Shown: positions 9,331 to 17,671 of the stretch, in pieces | Position numbering within the stretch: position 1 is the first letter of the stretch | Layout: every line of letters starts with the position of its first letter | Origin: Stakelama portus | GTDB lineage: Bacteria; Pseudomonadota; Alphaproteobacteria; Sphingomonadales; Sphingomonadaceae | Reading direction: 5' to 3' | NCBI RefSeq assembly: GCF_003171655.1 | Contig: NZ_QFZL01000001.1 | Coordinates: 868,001-932,000, forward strand | DNA: 64,000 nt | The notes under the pieces: model-generated | What the model was told of the DNA's origin: nothing | Databases searched by the model: none | The model's input: the letters and a program-made list of their open reading frames with translations, nothing else | Program-made: the position numbers and the translations under genes

Positions 9331-10245
9331 ATGAAGACCGACCTCGACCACCTGCCGTCATCCAAGCAGCGCGAATTGCAGCATGTCGTCCGTGTGCTTT
9401 TCGAGGAGTTCGAGCGCGAGATCGGGCTGGCGACGCAGCCGTGGAAGAAGCGCGGGCGCATCCTCAAGGTCATTCTCTACGGCAGCTATGCGCGGGGCGA
9501 TTGGGTCGACGATCCGGCCGGCGGATACAAATCCGACTATGACATCCTCGTCGTCGTCAACGACGCCAAGCTCACCGATCCGATCGAATATTGGGGCAAG
9601 GCCGACGACCGGCTGATGCGCGATGCCACGATCAACGAGGCGCTCAGCGCGCCGGTCAATTTCATCGTTCACGACCTCGCCGACGTGAACAACCAACTGA
9701 TTCACGGGCGACCGTTCTTTGTCGATATCGCCGAGCAGGGCATTGCACTCTACCAGGCCGAGGGTGCGGAGCTCGCGACGCCGCGCATTCTTCCGCCGGA
9801 GGACGCTCGCGCGGAGGCTGAAAAACACTTTGAACGGTGGTTCTCCATTGCGCAGCGATCGATGGCAACCTTCAAGCTTCAGCGCGCAGAGGGCGACGAT
9901 CAGTACTGGCGGAACAAGGCGGTGTTCGAACTGCATCAGGCTGCCGAGCAGTTGTACCACTGCACGCTACTCACGCTGACGCTGTACTCCCCGAAATCGC
10001 ACAAGCTCAACTTCCTGCGCTCCCACGCGGAGGAAGTCGCGCCCGAACTGATCGCGGCATGGCCGCGCGCCGACAAGTTCAGCCGCCGCTGTTTCGAGCT
10101 GTTGCGACAGGCCTATGTGAACGCGCGGTATTCACCGCATTATGAGATCAGCGGCGAGGAATTGCGGTGGCTCGGCGAGCGCGTCGCCGAGCTTCAGACG
10201 CTCGTGAAGTCGGTCTGTGAAAAGCGGCTCGCGCCGCGCGACTGA
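9331..10245 (+). CDS. Nucleotidyltransferase-HEPN fusion protein
   Basis: A 304-aa protein. Residues about 45-75 carry the minimal nucleotidyltransferase signature GSYARGD (51-57) followed by DYD (69-71). The C-terminal ~150 residues are an alpha-helical HEPN domain (FELHQAAEQLYHCTLLTLTL; NARYSPHYEIS near the end, with an R-x3-H variant of the HEPN motif). In separate-gene systems MNT is the antitoxin that modifies the HEPN RNase; fused single-chain forms are also known. Start ATG 9331 is supported by TTAGGAG upstream and by the start of similarity. It is third in the parB trio. Whether the HEPN part is an active RNase is not clear because the spacing in the R..H motif is short. Confidence 0.82.
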   Translation: MKTDLDHLPSSKQRELQHVVRVLFEEFEREIGLATQPWKKRGRILKVILYGSYARGDWVDDPAGGYKSDYDILVVVNDAKLTDPIEYWGKADDRLMRDATINEALSAPVNFIVHDLADVNNQLIHGRPFFVDIAEQGIALYQAEGAELATPRILPPEDARAEAEKHFERWFSIAQRSMATFKLQRAEGDDQYWRNKAVFELHQAAEQLYHCTLLTLTLYSPKSHKLNFLRSHAEEVAPELIAAWPRADKFSRRCFELLRQAYVNARYSPHYEISGEELRWLGERVAELQTLVKSVCEKRLAPRD

Positions 10246-10267
10246 GCCGCGCGGCGCGAGCATCCCT

Positions 10268-10762
10268 TTATACCGCCTTGCGACGCCGAGGGGCAGGGGA
10301 TTCTGCGGCGGCCTGGGCCTTGGCGGCGCGGCCCTTCTGTCCGAGTCCGATCTTCTTTGCCATCGCGCGGCGCTGTTCCGAATAGGTCTCGGCGACCATC
10401 GGATAATCGGCCTTGAGGTTGTAGCGCTCGCGATACTGCTCGGGCGTCAGCCCATGCGTCGACAGGTGGCGGCGCAGCGTTTTGTACGGCTTACCGTCGA
10501 TCATCGAGAGGATGTGGTCCTTCGATGCGAGCGACTTACGCACGGTCACCGCGGGTGTGAACTCTTCGTCCGCCGGAGCTTCATCGTCGGACGCATTCGA
10601 CGACGATGAAGGCGCGCCGGCCAGCTCAGTGATGGTCGCGTGCATGCTGCGAAGAAATGCCGGCACTTCTTCGGCCATCACGCGATTGTTCTGATTGCCG
10701 AGCCAGGCGATCGTGAGTTCGGTCGCAAGCTCGACTGAGTTGAGTGTGTTTTCGTCGGCCAT
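10268..10762 (-). CDS. MucR/Ros-family transcriptional regulator
   Basis: A 164-aa protein starting MADENTLNSVELATELTIAW, with the conserved MucR core DGKPYKTLRRHLSTHGLTPE and Y-R-E-R-Y-N-L after it. The two histidines of the Ros zinc-finger region are present, but the cysteines are absent (ILSMIDGK where Ros/MucR have a Cys), as in some rhizobial homologues that bind DNA without zinc. The C-terminus is basic (PAPRRRKAV). It is convergent with the preceding MNT-HEPN gene. It probably regulates element or surface genes; targets are not visible. The start at 10762 follows the conserved N-terminus; the ribosome-binding site is weak. Confidence 0.87.
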   Translation of the reverse strand: MADENTLNSVELATELTIAWLGNQNNRVMAEEVPAFLRSMHATITELAGAPSSSSNASDDEAPADEEFTPAVTVRKSLASKDHILSMIDGKPYKTLRRHLSTHGLTPEQYRERYNLKADYPMVAETYSEQRRAMAKKIGLGQKGRAAKAQAAAESPAPRRRKAV

Positions 10763-10873
10763 GAGGGTTTCCGTTCCAGTTGTTTGGCGAGCCCATTGAC
10801 GCCGTAGATTACAAATCCCCCGGTTGATCGCGGCCATGACGAAACTCCGTTTCGGATGCAACCGCAGAGATGC

Positions 10874-11140
10874 TTAATCGATAGAAGATTCATCGAACGC
10901 GCGCTTGCCGCGACGCCGCCACAGCGTCTGAACTTCTTCGCGATGTTCACCGCGAAGTTTGGCGGCGCCTTCGACCAGTAACCCGAAGATCACGGCGCGA
11001 TCGTCATCGGTCAGTTCGACCAGTCCGGCCTTGGCGACCAGCCCGCCCAACTCGATCAACTTGCGCGTTCGTTCACGGCGCTTCACGACCCATCCCCGCT
11101 TGTCGTCACGCGCGATCCTGGCGCAGCGTCGATTGCGCAT
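10874..11140 (-). CDS. traD: Conjugal transfer protein TraD (Ti-type, small)
   Basis: An 88-aa basic protein with the family core KRRERTRKLIELGGLVAKAG followed by LTDDDRAVIFGLL. Small TraD of the Ti/MOBQ type is an accessory of the relaxosome; it is not the VirD4-like TraD coupling protein. It overlaps the end of the traC-like gene by 35 bp if ATG 11140 is used. In Ti plasmids the order is traA-oriT-traC-traD-traG; here traC and traD remain but traA and traG are missing. Confidence 0.78.
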   Translation of the reverse strand: MRNRRCARIARDDKRGWVVKRRERTRKLIELGGLVAKAGLVELTDDDRAVIFGLLVEGAAKLRGEHREEVQTLWRRRGKRAFDESSID

Positions 11141-11426
11141 CGCCGTCGCTCGACGAAGTGCCGCGCGTGTCGCTGCGAGCGTGCCCGCGAGGCTTGCGCG
11201 ATCCTTGAAAGAAAGCCGCGCCCCGCTTGCGCCAGCCCTCCTTCGCAGGTGTGTCGTTGGACTCGACGGCGGCGAGCAAAGCGCCTGCCAGCTGCTCGAC
11301 CGGCAGTGCGTCCGCGCCGGTCGCGACAATCAGCTCGCCGAGCTGGTGCAACCGGCGCTCCTTGAGCAGCTTCGCCTTCTCGTCGAGCGCCTTCAGTTCC
11401 GAATCATAGTCGCGGGGCTTACGCAT
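11106..11426 (-). CDS. TraC-like conjugal transfer accessory protein
   Basis: A 106-aa protein, MRKPRDYDSELKALDEKAKL then LKERRLHQLGELIVATGADA, with a coiled-coil-like N-terminus and a basic tail, the pattern of TraC-type relaxosome accessory proteins encoded beside Ti-type oriT sites. Its position directly next to the oriT candidate (start 11426, oriT from about 11502) and upstream of traD matches that arrangement. The TraC name rests mainly on context and N-terminal pattern. Confidence 0.65.
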   Translation of the reverse strand: MRKPRDYDSELKALDEKAKLLKERRLHQLGELIVATGADALPVEQLAGALLAAVESNDTPAKEGWRKRGAAFFQGSRKPRGHARSDTRGTSSSDGDAQSTLRQDRA

Positions 11427-11501
11427 GACACCATCCTAAATTGTCATTGTGGAAGGTGTCAGTTAGTTACTGCATCGATCAGCGCAAATGCAGTGAAATG
11501 T

Positions 11502-11572
11502 CTTGGGACAAGTATTTCCCGAGAAAGATGAATTCTTTCGAGGACGCGCTTATACGTTGTTCCAACGTCGCT
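11502..11572. other. Candidate oriT, Ti/RSF1010 (MOBQ) type
   Basis: The sequence ggacgcgcttatacgttg (from 11542) matches the nick-region pattern of Q-type oriTs (G-rich, CGC, then TTATACGT) and is immediately followed by a perfect inverted repeat ACGTTG-TTC-CAACGT (11554-11568), as in Ti oriT where the TACGTCGC arm faces GCGACG. A second hairpin lies at 11502-11523. It sits between traC (leftward) and the place where traA would be expected (rightward). The comparison with Ti oriT is from memory of the consensus. Confidence 0.65.
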
Positions 11573-12076
11573 TGTTTAGTGTATGTGGATTGCCGTCATG
11601 GCAATCTACCACTTCTCGGCCAATGCCAGCTCGCGGGCACCGAAATCCAAGGATAGCGTGAAATGTCGGATTGAGGTCTACGCTCCGATTGCAGAGTAAG
11701 GTTGTCGGTCCGGAATGCGCCCCAATTGCGTCGTTCGGCCAAGTCCGGCTCGGTGCCGAAACCGGCCATCCGCTCATCCCACGTTGAGCGGCGGCCGGAA
11801 CGGCCGAGGTTGGGGACTTTCCTGACATTCGCGAGCGAATGACTGAACGGCAAGTTTTGTCGGAAGCCGACATACGGCGTCTGCCCAGCCGGCAACCCGT
11901 TACGACAAAAGCTGGGCCGTGAGTGGACAGTCGGGTTGCGGTGCCAACAACCAGAGAAGCGGACGTTTGTGATTGGCACTTCCTCGGCCCATAAGTGAGC
12001 CGCTTATCAACCGGGGACTCAATAACCGACCTCAGGAAGGCAGAGCTAGCGCAAGCTGTTTTAGCGGGGCTAGCGT
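11573..12076. other. Non-coding stretch with degenerate repeat-like sequence
   Basis: No supported gene. Open frames here have no recognisable protein features and no ribosome-binding sites. The sequence (about 11600-12000) has the look of a degenerate dispersed non-coding repeat common between genes in alphaproteobacteria. A relaxase gene (traA) would be expected here in an intact Ti-type transfer region; no remnant of one was recognised. Confidence 0.45.
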
Positions 12077-13840
12077 TCATCCAAGGCCAGCCTCTGCGAT
12101 AAACGGGGTCGGCGTGTTCTTCCAGTGAGACTGGTCAGACGCCACAACAAGAACTCGCTTGGCTCGCGTCAGGCCGACGTAGAATAGCCGCCGAGACTCG
12201 TTATACGCCTCCTGCGTCGATGTAGTGAAATGCGGGATACTGCCATTGTTCATGCAGATCATTGCGACGCCGTCGAATTCCCGTCCCTTGGAATTGTGCA
12301 GCGTGATCAGCTTAAGCGCATGCTCGGGATTGGCGAACAGGCCCATATCGGAGATCAGCAGATTCGCGAGATCGACCTTGCTGGCCTGCATGTCGGACAG
12401 CATTTCCTCGGCGGAATCGATCAGCGGCTGTTTGGCGCTGCCTGGCAACCATTCCTCGCGTTCGAGATAGTCACCAGCCTCGCGGGCGATGGCGCGCAGC
12501 CAAGTGACGCCGCCGGGATGTTGGTCGGCAAGTTCGCGAGCGAGATAGATCAGGCCGAGCGCCACGCGACGACCTTGATAGCTGAACATGTCGTAGCGCG
12601 AATTCCGGGTGAGATCACCGATGAGCCGAAACAGTGCCCGCTCGACACCCGGGAGTCCGAGGTAATTGCCGGCCTTGGCGCAGGCTCCAAGTTGCTCGGC
12701 AAGTCCGGCAAGTAGACGCCGACGTTTATAGGGGCGCGCACCCGGACCGAAGACCGGGACGTCGAATTCACGGAGGGCGCGGGCGACCGGTATGAGATGC
12801 GTCCACCATGGCGCAAGGATCGCCGCCTTGCCGAGCGGGATGCCGGCATCCTGCAGGGTGGGCAGGAAATGGTCGGTGATGGCGTCAATCGGCCGGCCGA
12901 CATGGACGTAGGTCACTTGCGCTGCGAGCTGGGCTGCATCGCCCGCCGACCGCATCCCTGGCACAGTCGGGATGAGTGTTGATGCTGTGCTGACTATCGC
13001 CGGCCCACATCGGAAGTTGCCGGTCAGGGCGGTGTCGCGATGTGCGTCGATCTGATCGCCGAACTGCTCGGCGAGCTCGGGGCGAGCGCCGGCGAAGCGC
13101 ATGATCGACTGGTTCTGGTCACCGACGAGAAAGAAGCGGGTGTGGAGGAAATGCCGGAGCGCGCCGAAGAGGGCGATCTGGATGTCTGTCGTGTCTTGGA
13201 ATTCGTCGATCAGCAGCCAGGCAAAGCGGCTCGCGATGCCGCGTCCGACGAACGGGTGCTGTTCGAGAATCTTCCATGAATAATAGAGGATCATCGCGAA
13301 ATCGAGGTATCCGTGGGCGCGGACCCGCTCCCAATAGAGTGCGGCAGATTCGCCGGTGACGATCCCGGTCTCGATACCCTGGCCGCAGGGTTCGCCGTTC
13401 ACGTCGATACGAATTGATTCATAATCGTCGAACACCTGCCCGGCGGGGATGCGACCGAAGGCGTCCTCAACCGCCGTCACGATCTGCTCGAACATGCCGT
13501 TCTCGCGCGAGAGCACCTGAAACGATGCCGGCACTTCGGGAATCAGCCAGCTATAGGGACGCAGGATGAATTGCAGGCAGAACGCGTGGATCGTGGAGAT
13601 TTCACAGCGGTCCGCGATCGCGTTGTTGCCGTAGGTGCGCAACCGGGCCTCGATCTCGTCGACCGCGGCATTGGTATAGGTGATGCAGCCGATGAACTGG
13701 GGCGTGCCGACGACCTGATCGGCCAGCGTCAGCAACTTGGCGAGAATGACCCGCGTTTTGCCGCTGCCTGGGCAAGCCGTCAGCAGCAGATTGCCGTCAT
13801 GTTCGACCGCCTCGCGCTGTTCGGGTGTCAGCCGGATCAT
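12077..13840 (-). CDS. gajB: Gabija protein GajB, UvrD/PcrA-like helicase
   Basis: A 587-aa superfamily 1 helicase. Motifs in order: Walker A LLTACPGSGKTRVI, Ia YTNAAVDEIEARL, STIHAFC, Walker B LLIDEFQDTTDIQ, III LVGDQNQSIMRFAGA, V TLHNSKGREFDGVAM, VI RRLFYVGLTRAKRVLVV. Its start overlaps the stop of gajA by the ATGA tetranucleotide (13837-13840), so the two are translationally coupled. In Gabija, GajB binds and hydrolyses nucleotides and works in complex with the GajA nuclease against phage DNA. It is somewhat longer than the ~494-aa Bacillus type protein. Confidence 0.87.
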   Translation of the reverse strand: MIRLTPEQREAVEHDGNLLLTACPGSGKTRVILAKLLTLADQVVGTPQFIGCITYTNAAVDEIEARLRTYGNNAIADRCEISTIHAFCLQFILRPYSWLIPEVPASFQVLSRENGMFEQIVTAVEDAFGRIPAGQVFDDYESIRIDVNGEPCGQGIETGIVTGESAALYWERVRAHGYLDFAMILYYSWKILEQHPFVGRGIASRFAWLLIDEFQDTTDIQIALFGALRHFLHTRFFLVGDQNQSIMRFAGARPELAEQFGDQIDAHRDTALTGNFRCGPAIVSTASTLIPTVPGMRSAGDAAQLAAQVTYVHVGRPIDAITDHFLPTLQDAGIPLGKAAILAPWWTHLIPVARALREFDVPVFGPGARPYKRRRLLAGLAEQLGACAKAGNYLGLPGVERALFRLIGDLTRNSRYDMFSYQGRRVALGLIYLARELADQHPGGVTWLRAIAREAGDYLEREEWLPGSAKQPLIDSAEEMLSDMQASKVDLANLLISDMGLFANPEHALKLITLHNSKGREFDGVAMICMNNGSIPHFTTSTQEAYNESRRLFYVGLTRAKRVLVVASDQSHWKNTPTPFIAEAGLG

Positions 13841-15642
13841 TCAGTGAGCCACTCATAGGCCTGCTCGATATAGGGCGGCAGATCGGTCGCGAGGTTAGCG
13901 TAGCGCGCTGCTATCTGCGCGAAGCGCGCTTTGCCAAAGCGCTTGGCGGTATTGAGCGTGATACGGCCAAGCTCGACGCGCAGCGCCGTCTCTTCGGCGA
14001 TGCCCAATCCCCCGAGCGCGAGCGTTGCGAGCCCATTCTCCATCTGCGCAAGGATCTGTGGCGCGCCGAGAGCACGAATGGTCTCGATCAGCATCGGCAG
14101 ACGCCCGACCGATACCAGTTCGCGTTCGAAAGTAGTGGCGCCCGCGAATGTGGACACAAAGTCGTTTTCCAGTGCCACCAGATCGGGGGCGTCGGTTTCC
14201 GGATCAAAGTCCTCGGCGTCGGATGGCTTCATGTCAGCATCGGCCACGATCGCGCATTTCTTCTCGAGTGAGCCGGCGCGGAATAGCTTGGCATAGACGT
14301 CGAAATGGACGCCATGAATCGCGATAACCGAGATGCCGAGCCGCTCAAGCTTCACGCCGTACACCTGCTCGATCAGCGACGGGATCAGGAACATCTCGGC
14401 TGGCCCTTCGACCAGCATGACCTTGCGGGCGTAGAGCAATGCGCTCTTGGTTGCGTCGAGATAGCGTTCGAGATCGGCAATCTCTGGCGCGGTGAGCGCC
14501 GCATTGAGCGCGAGATTGCCCGCAGCAATGGTCGCGTCCTCACGCTTGGTGAGCGATACAATGCTGCTTAGCGGAACCTGTGAGGTCACTTGGGTGCTGT
14601 GACTGGTCAGAATGGTCTGCACGCCGATCGCGCGCAGTGCCGCGATCAGCGAGAATTGCAGCTGGGGATGGAGATGCGCTTCGGGCTCTTCGATCAGGAT
14701 CAACTGGCCGGCCGAACGGTTGAGCGCGATCCGCCGCTGGAGATATTCCATCAGGATCGCGATATAGAGGATGTTGTTCATGCCAAGACCGTTGCGGCCG
14801 GGTTCGAACGAGGTGAGCGACAGGTCCGACAGAATGATTTTCAGGTTGCGGATGATCGCGCGGAAGGTCGCGGCGGACAGGCCGAGCGTGGCGTCCATCT
14901 CGAACGCGGGGCCGGAGACATCCTTGAACCGTGCGTCGATTGCCCCCGCTATCTCAGCGATAGTCGCCGAGTTCGCGATTGCCTGATTGGCTTGGTCGAG
15001 GATGGCAATCAGGGCATCCTGCTCAGCCGCATCGATTTCGAACGCCTCAATCAGGCGGATAAGCGGTGACTGGCGGGGATTGCGCAGGTCGTTCTCGACA
15101 TCGCGGAGCGCGGGAAGATGGACGAGAAGGTAGGACTGTAGGTCGGCGAAGCGAACGGACTCGCCGACCGCCTCGTCCTCCCAGGTAATGTCGGTGAGGT
15201 CGATCGCGGGATCACCACCACCGCGGATTTCCCATTGATAGTCCTCGAGGGTTAGCGTTCCGGGCACGATGTCGCCACTTGCAAGTTGCTCACGGACAGC
15301 CGGACGCGGGCGGAAGCGGTAGAATATGCGCGCACGATCCGCTGCGGTCTTCCAAGTGCTGACGAGAGCCTCTTCGTTCACCCTGCCTTCGAACCCGGTT
15401 AACTCAATGCCGATAAGAACTTGGTTTGGCTCAGCGATGTCGATCGCGGAGTTGATGTCTTCGCGCAGCAGTGACCGAAAACTCGACGGCAACATATTGT
15501 CGAGACAGATCTGGATCGCGCGCAGGATCGCGGTCTTGCCGGTGTTGTTCTCGCCGATGATGCAACACAGATCATCGGCGACGTTCACATCAAGCGAAAC
15601 GAATGTGCGAAAGTTCTGAATTACGATCCGCGCTAACCGCAT
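13837..15642 (-). CDS. gajA: Gabija protein GajA, OLD-family ATPase/TOPRIM nuclease
   Basis: A 601-aa protein. The N-terminal ABC-type ATPase begins MRLARIVIQNFRTF and has Walker A GENNTGKTAIL; Walker B is LILIEEPEAHLHPQ, followed by the H-loop TSHSTQV. The C-terminal TOPRIM domain shows VEGPAE and VADADMKPSD (acidic metal-binding residues). This is the layout of OLD-family nucleases; with the coupled UvrD-like gene it matches Gabija. ATG 15642 is preceded by GGGGGA at about 5 nt; ATG 15645 is an alternative one codon upstream. The four-gene STAS/ATPase cassette ends only 120 bp upstream on the same strand. Confidence 0.88.
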   Translation of the reverse strand: MRLARIVIQNFRTFVSLDVNVADDLCCIIGENNTGKTAILRAIQICLDNMLPSSFRSLLREDINSAIDIAEPNQVLIGIELTGFEGRVNEEALVSTWKTAADRARIFYRFRPRPAVREQLASGDIVPGTLTLEDYQWEIRGGGDPAIDLTDITWEDEAVGESVRFADLQSYLLVHLPALRDVENDLRNPRQSPLIRLIEAFEIDAAEQDALIAILDQANQAIANSATIAEIAGAIDARFKDVSGPAFEMDATLGLSAATFRAIIRNLKIILSDLSLTSFEPGRNGLGMNNILYIAILMEYLQRRIALNRSAGQLILIEEPEAHLHPQLQFSLIAALRAIGVQTILTSHSTQVTSQVPLSSIVSLTKREDATIAAGNLALNAALTAPEIADLERYLDATKSALLYARKVMLVEGPAEMFLIPSLIEQVYGVKLERLGISVIAIHGVHFDVYAKLFRAGSLEKKCAIVADADMKPSDAEDFDPETDAPDLVALENDFVSTFAGATTFERELVSVGRLPMLIETIRALGAPQILAQMENGLATLALGGLGIAEETALRVELGRITLNTAKRFGKARFAQIAARYANLATDLPPYIEQAYEWLTE

Positions 15643-15762
15643 CATCTTCCCCCAATTATTCGGCGGCGAACTGACACGGAATCTATGCGATTGAATTGCG
15701 AGCGACGCCAAAAACAAGGACGTCCTTCGCTGTGCATCGACCCCGACTACTTCTTGGAACCA

Positions 15763-16644
15763 TCAAATACGACCGCGGTTCGATACAGAACAGGAAACTG
15801 CCGCCAAGAGACCGTTTAGCCGAGGCTTCTGCGAAACTTGGCGCGCGATGTGATCACCGAAACGGCCATCAAGGGTAAGCGCGTAGTCGCCCGACCGAAA
15901 CCGCAACTGCCCGGTCATATCCGCGAGCTTCTCGAAGATCGGACGAAACCCATTTCCATGACCGGTATCGCGGGCAAAGCGTGAAACGCCTGCCTCAACC
16001 ATCGCTTCAAGCGCGGCGGCTTCGTCGCCAAGCCCAGCGTGATCCGGATTCCGGGTCAGGCTGCGCAGGGCACCGATACCGGCATCTGCAATGACGAATT
16101 CGAACCGCCCCGCCTCGGCGGAGAACAACGCCGTCCCACTCCCGACCGCCTCCGAATGGTCGATGACATTCCCGATCAGCTCGCCCATGGCCGCGACCAG
16201 CAGTGCGGCGTTCTCGAAGCCCGCCGTCAAGGCCGCCTTGTGCGCGTCGATCTTGAAGCTAGTGAGGGTTTCTTCCTGCTCCAGACCCGCACCCGTAACC
16301 AAGCCGCGCCGACCATCCGGCGCGAGCCATTGACGCGGCTTGGCAGCAAGCGCGGAGAGCAGCGGCTGGAGCGAACCTCGATCCAGCCAAGTGCGCTCCC
16401 CGAGACTCTGGAGGTCAATGCCGGCCTCGAGGTTTGCCAGCTCGACGGCAGGGCCGGCGGCTCGCGCTCTGAAGACTTTGCCATCGAGCCGCGGAACTAT
16501 GCCGCGCTGATGAGCGCGGCCCAAGCCGTCGACCACGCTATAGTCGAATGGCGGAGAGAGCAGATCAGGCTGCAAGCTTAAGCTTTGGCAGCAGGGACCC
16601 GAACCATTGTTCGGAAATCCGTATGTTCTCATCGAGCAGCGCAT
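15763..16644 (-). CDS. GHKL/HATPase-domain ATP-binding protein of the four-gene cassette
   Basis: A protein of up to 293 aa. The C-terminal half has a GHKL ATP-binding fold: N-box ELIGNVIDHSE, G1 box VIADAGIGALRSL, and a glycine-rich GHGNGFRPIFEKL. No histidine-kinase dimerisation helix is seen, so it resembles anti-sigma-type or stand-alone ATPases. From ATG 16644 it overlaps the upstream gene by 80 bp; a later start (for example GTG near residue 37) is possible. It is the last gene of the cassette, before gajA. A STAS-like gene in the same operon suggests a partner-switching pair; that is inference. Confidence 0.75.
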   Translation of the reverse strand: MRCSMRTYGFPNNGSGPCCQSLSLQPDLLSPPFDYSVVDGLGRAHQRGIVPRLDGKVFRARAAGPAVELANLEAGIDLQSLGERTWLDRGSLQPLLSALAAKPRQWLAPDGRRGLVTGAGLEQEETLTSFKIDAHKAALTAGFENAALLVAAMGELIGNVIDHSEAVGSGTALFSAEAGRFEFVIADAGIGALRSLTRNPDHAGLGDEAAALEAMVEAGVSRFARDTGHGNGFRPIFEKLADMTGQLRFRSGDYALTLDGRFGDHIARQVSQKPRLNGLLAAVSCSVSNRGRI

Positions 16645-17659
16645 CGACCGGCTCGCCCGGTGCCGTCAGACGCTTCTTCCAGCGCCGCTGCCCCTCCTGG
16701 TCGATCCAGGCCACTTCGCGGTGCTGGGCCTTCTCGAAAGGCGAGCTGTCGATGAGGCTGATATCGTAGAATTGTGAGAGCAGCCCGACCACCTGCGTCC
16801 CACCGCGCAACACCAGCCCGAGCCGACGCCCGGCGGCTTGCGCAAGCTCGATCAGCCAGAGCGCATGCTGGCGCATGCGCTCCGGGTTCTTGGTGCCGGT
16901 CGTGAACTCGTATGCGATGTGGGTGACTTCCGGATGCGCAGCGACATAGTCCGACCAGCGCGCGAAATCATGCCGGGTGCGGCCGTTCACGTGGAGCGCG
17001 GCAGCCTGCCCTTCCGAGACGAGCTCGTGATAGGCGAGCACGATGCGGCGCAGGGAGTGCAAGTCGTCCCAGCGGGGACGGTCGACCATGAGGCTGAAAT
17101 TGGGAGTCGTCACCATGGCGATGCCAAGGCGACGAAAATTCGCGATCGCCTTGATCCGACCCGGAGCTTCCAGCCTCCACCAGCCTTCGACCTCATGGTC
17201 CTGCGCGACGCCCGAGAGGATGATGTCGGCGCTCGGGTCGATCTTGTAGCTCTGGACAATGCTATCGCGTGTATCGAACCGGCAGTCGGCGCCCTGATCG
17301 AAGAAGCGATAGAGGGGGATGGCGACCGCCGGCGCCGCGATCGTGCTCGCCAGCGCGCTGCCATGAAACAGCATCGGCAGGTAGGACGGGAGAGTGCAAG
17401 GCCCGAGCGAAGCGGCCTGCGGCGTTGCGAGATCGAGCCCGCCGACCTCACGGATGCGGTCGGCGAAGCGATGCGCCTTCGGGCAGACGGCTTGGCAGCT
17501 GTCCGGCTTACCGCAGCAATGATCGAGGCAGTTGAAGCCAGCCCCGTCGATCGTCTGGCCGCCACAGATGACAAGTTCGGGACAGTCAATGCACCCCATG
17601 GACATCGAGGCGTCCGGCCGGCTCCAGAAACTGTTGAACGCTCGCTTTTGACGGGACAT
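16565..17659 (-). CDS. Cysteine-rich protein of unknown function (four-gene cassette)
   Basis: A 364-aa protein. The N-terminus holds eight cysteines between residues 23 and 59 (23, 26, 32, 44, 48, 49, 55, 59; GCIDCPELVICGG and CLDHCCGKPDSC), which could bind zinc or an iron-sulfur cluster. The rest alternates strands and helices (GIAMVTTPNFSLMVDRPRWD, then RRIVLAYHELVSEG and HIAYEFTTGT) and may form a TIM-barrel-like fold, with faint likeness to DUF4417-type proteins. I do not recognise a specific family. It starts 12 bp after the preceding small gene. The cassette position suggests an effector or redox/metal sensor; this is unproven. Confidence 0.7.
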   Translation of the reverse strand: MSRQKRAFNSFWSRPDASMSMGCIDCPELVICGGQTIDGAGFNCLDHCCGKPDSCQAVCPKAHRFADRIREVGGLDLATPQAASLGPCTLPSYLPMLFHGSALASTIAAPAVAIPLYRFFDQGADCRFDTRDSIVQSYKIDPSADIILSGVAQDHEVEGWWRLEAPGRIKAIANFRRLGIAMVTTPNFSLMVDRPRWDDLHSLRRIVLAYHELVSEGQAAALHVNGRTRHDFARWSDYVAAHPEVTHIAYEFTTGTKNPERMRQHALWLIELAQAAGRRLGLVLRGGTQVVGLLSQFYDISLIDSSPFEKAQHREVAWIDQEGQRRWKKRLTAPGEPVDALLDENIRISEQWFGSLLPKLKLAA

Positions 17660-17671
17660 CGAACTTCGCCT

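Noticed and set aside
11550..12080. Two overlapping minus-strand readings of 176 and 127 aa
   Set aside because: No ribosome-binding site and no recognisable domain; the composition fits a degenerate non-coding repeat.
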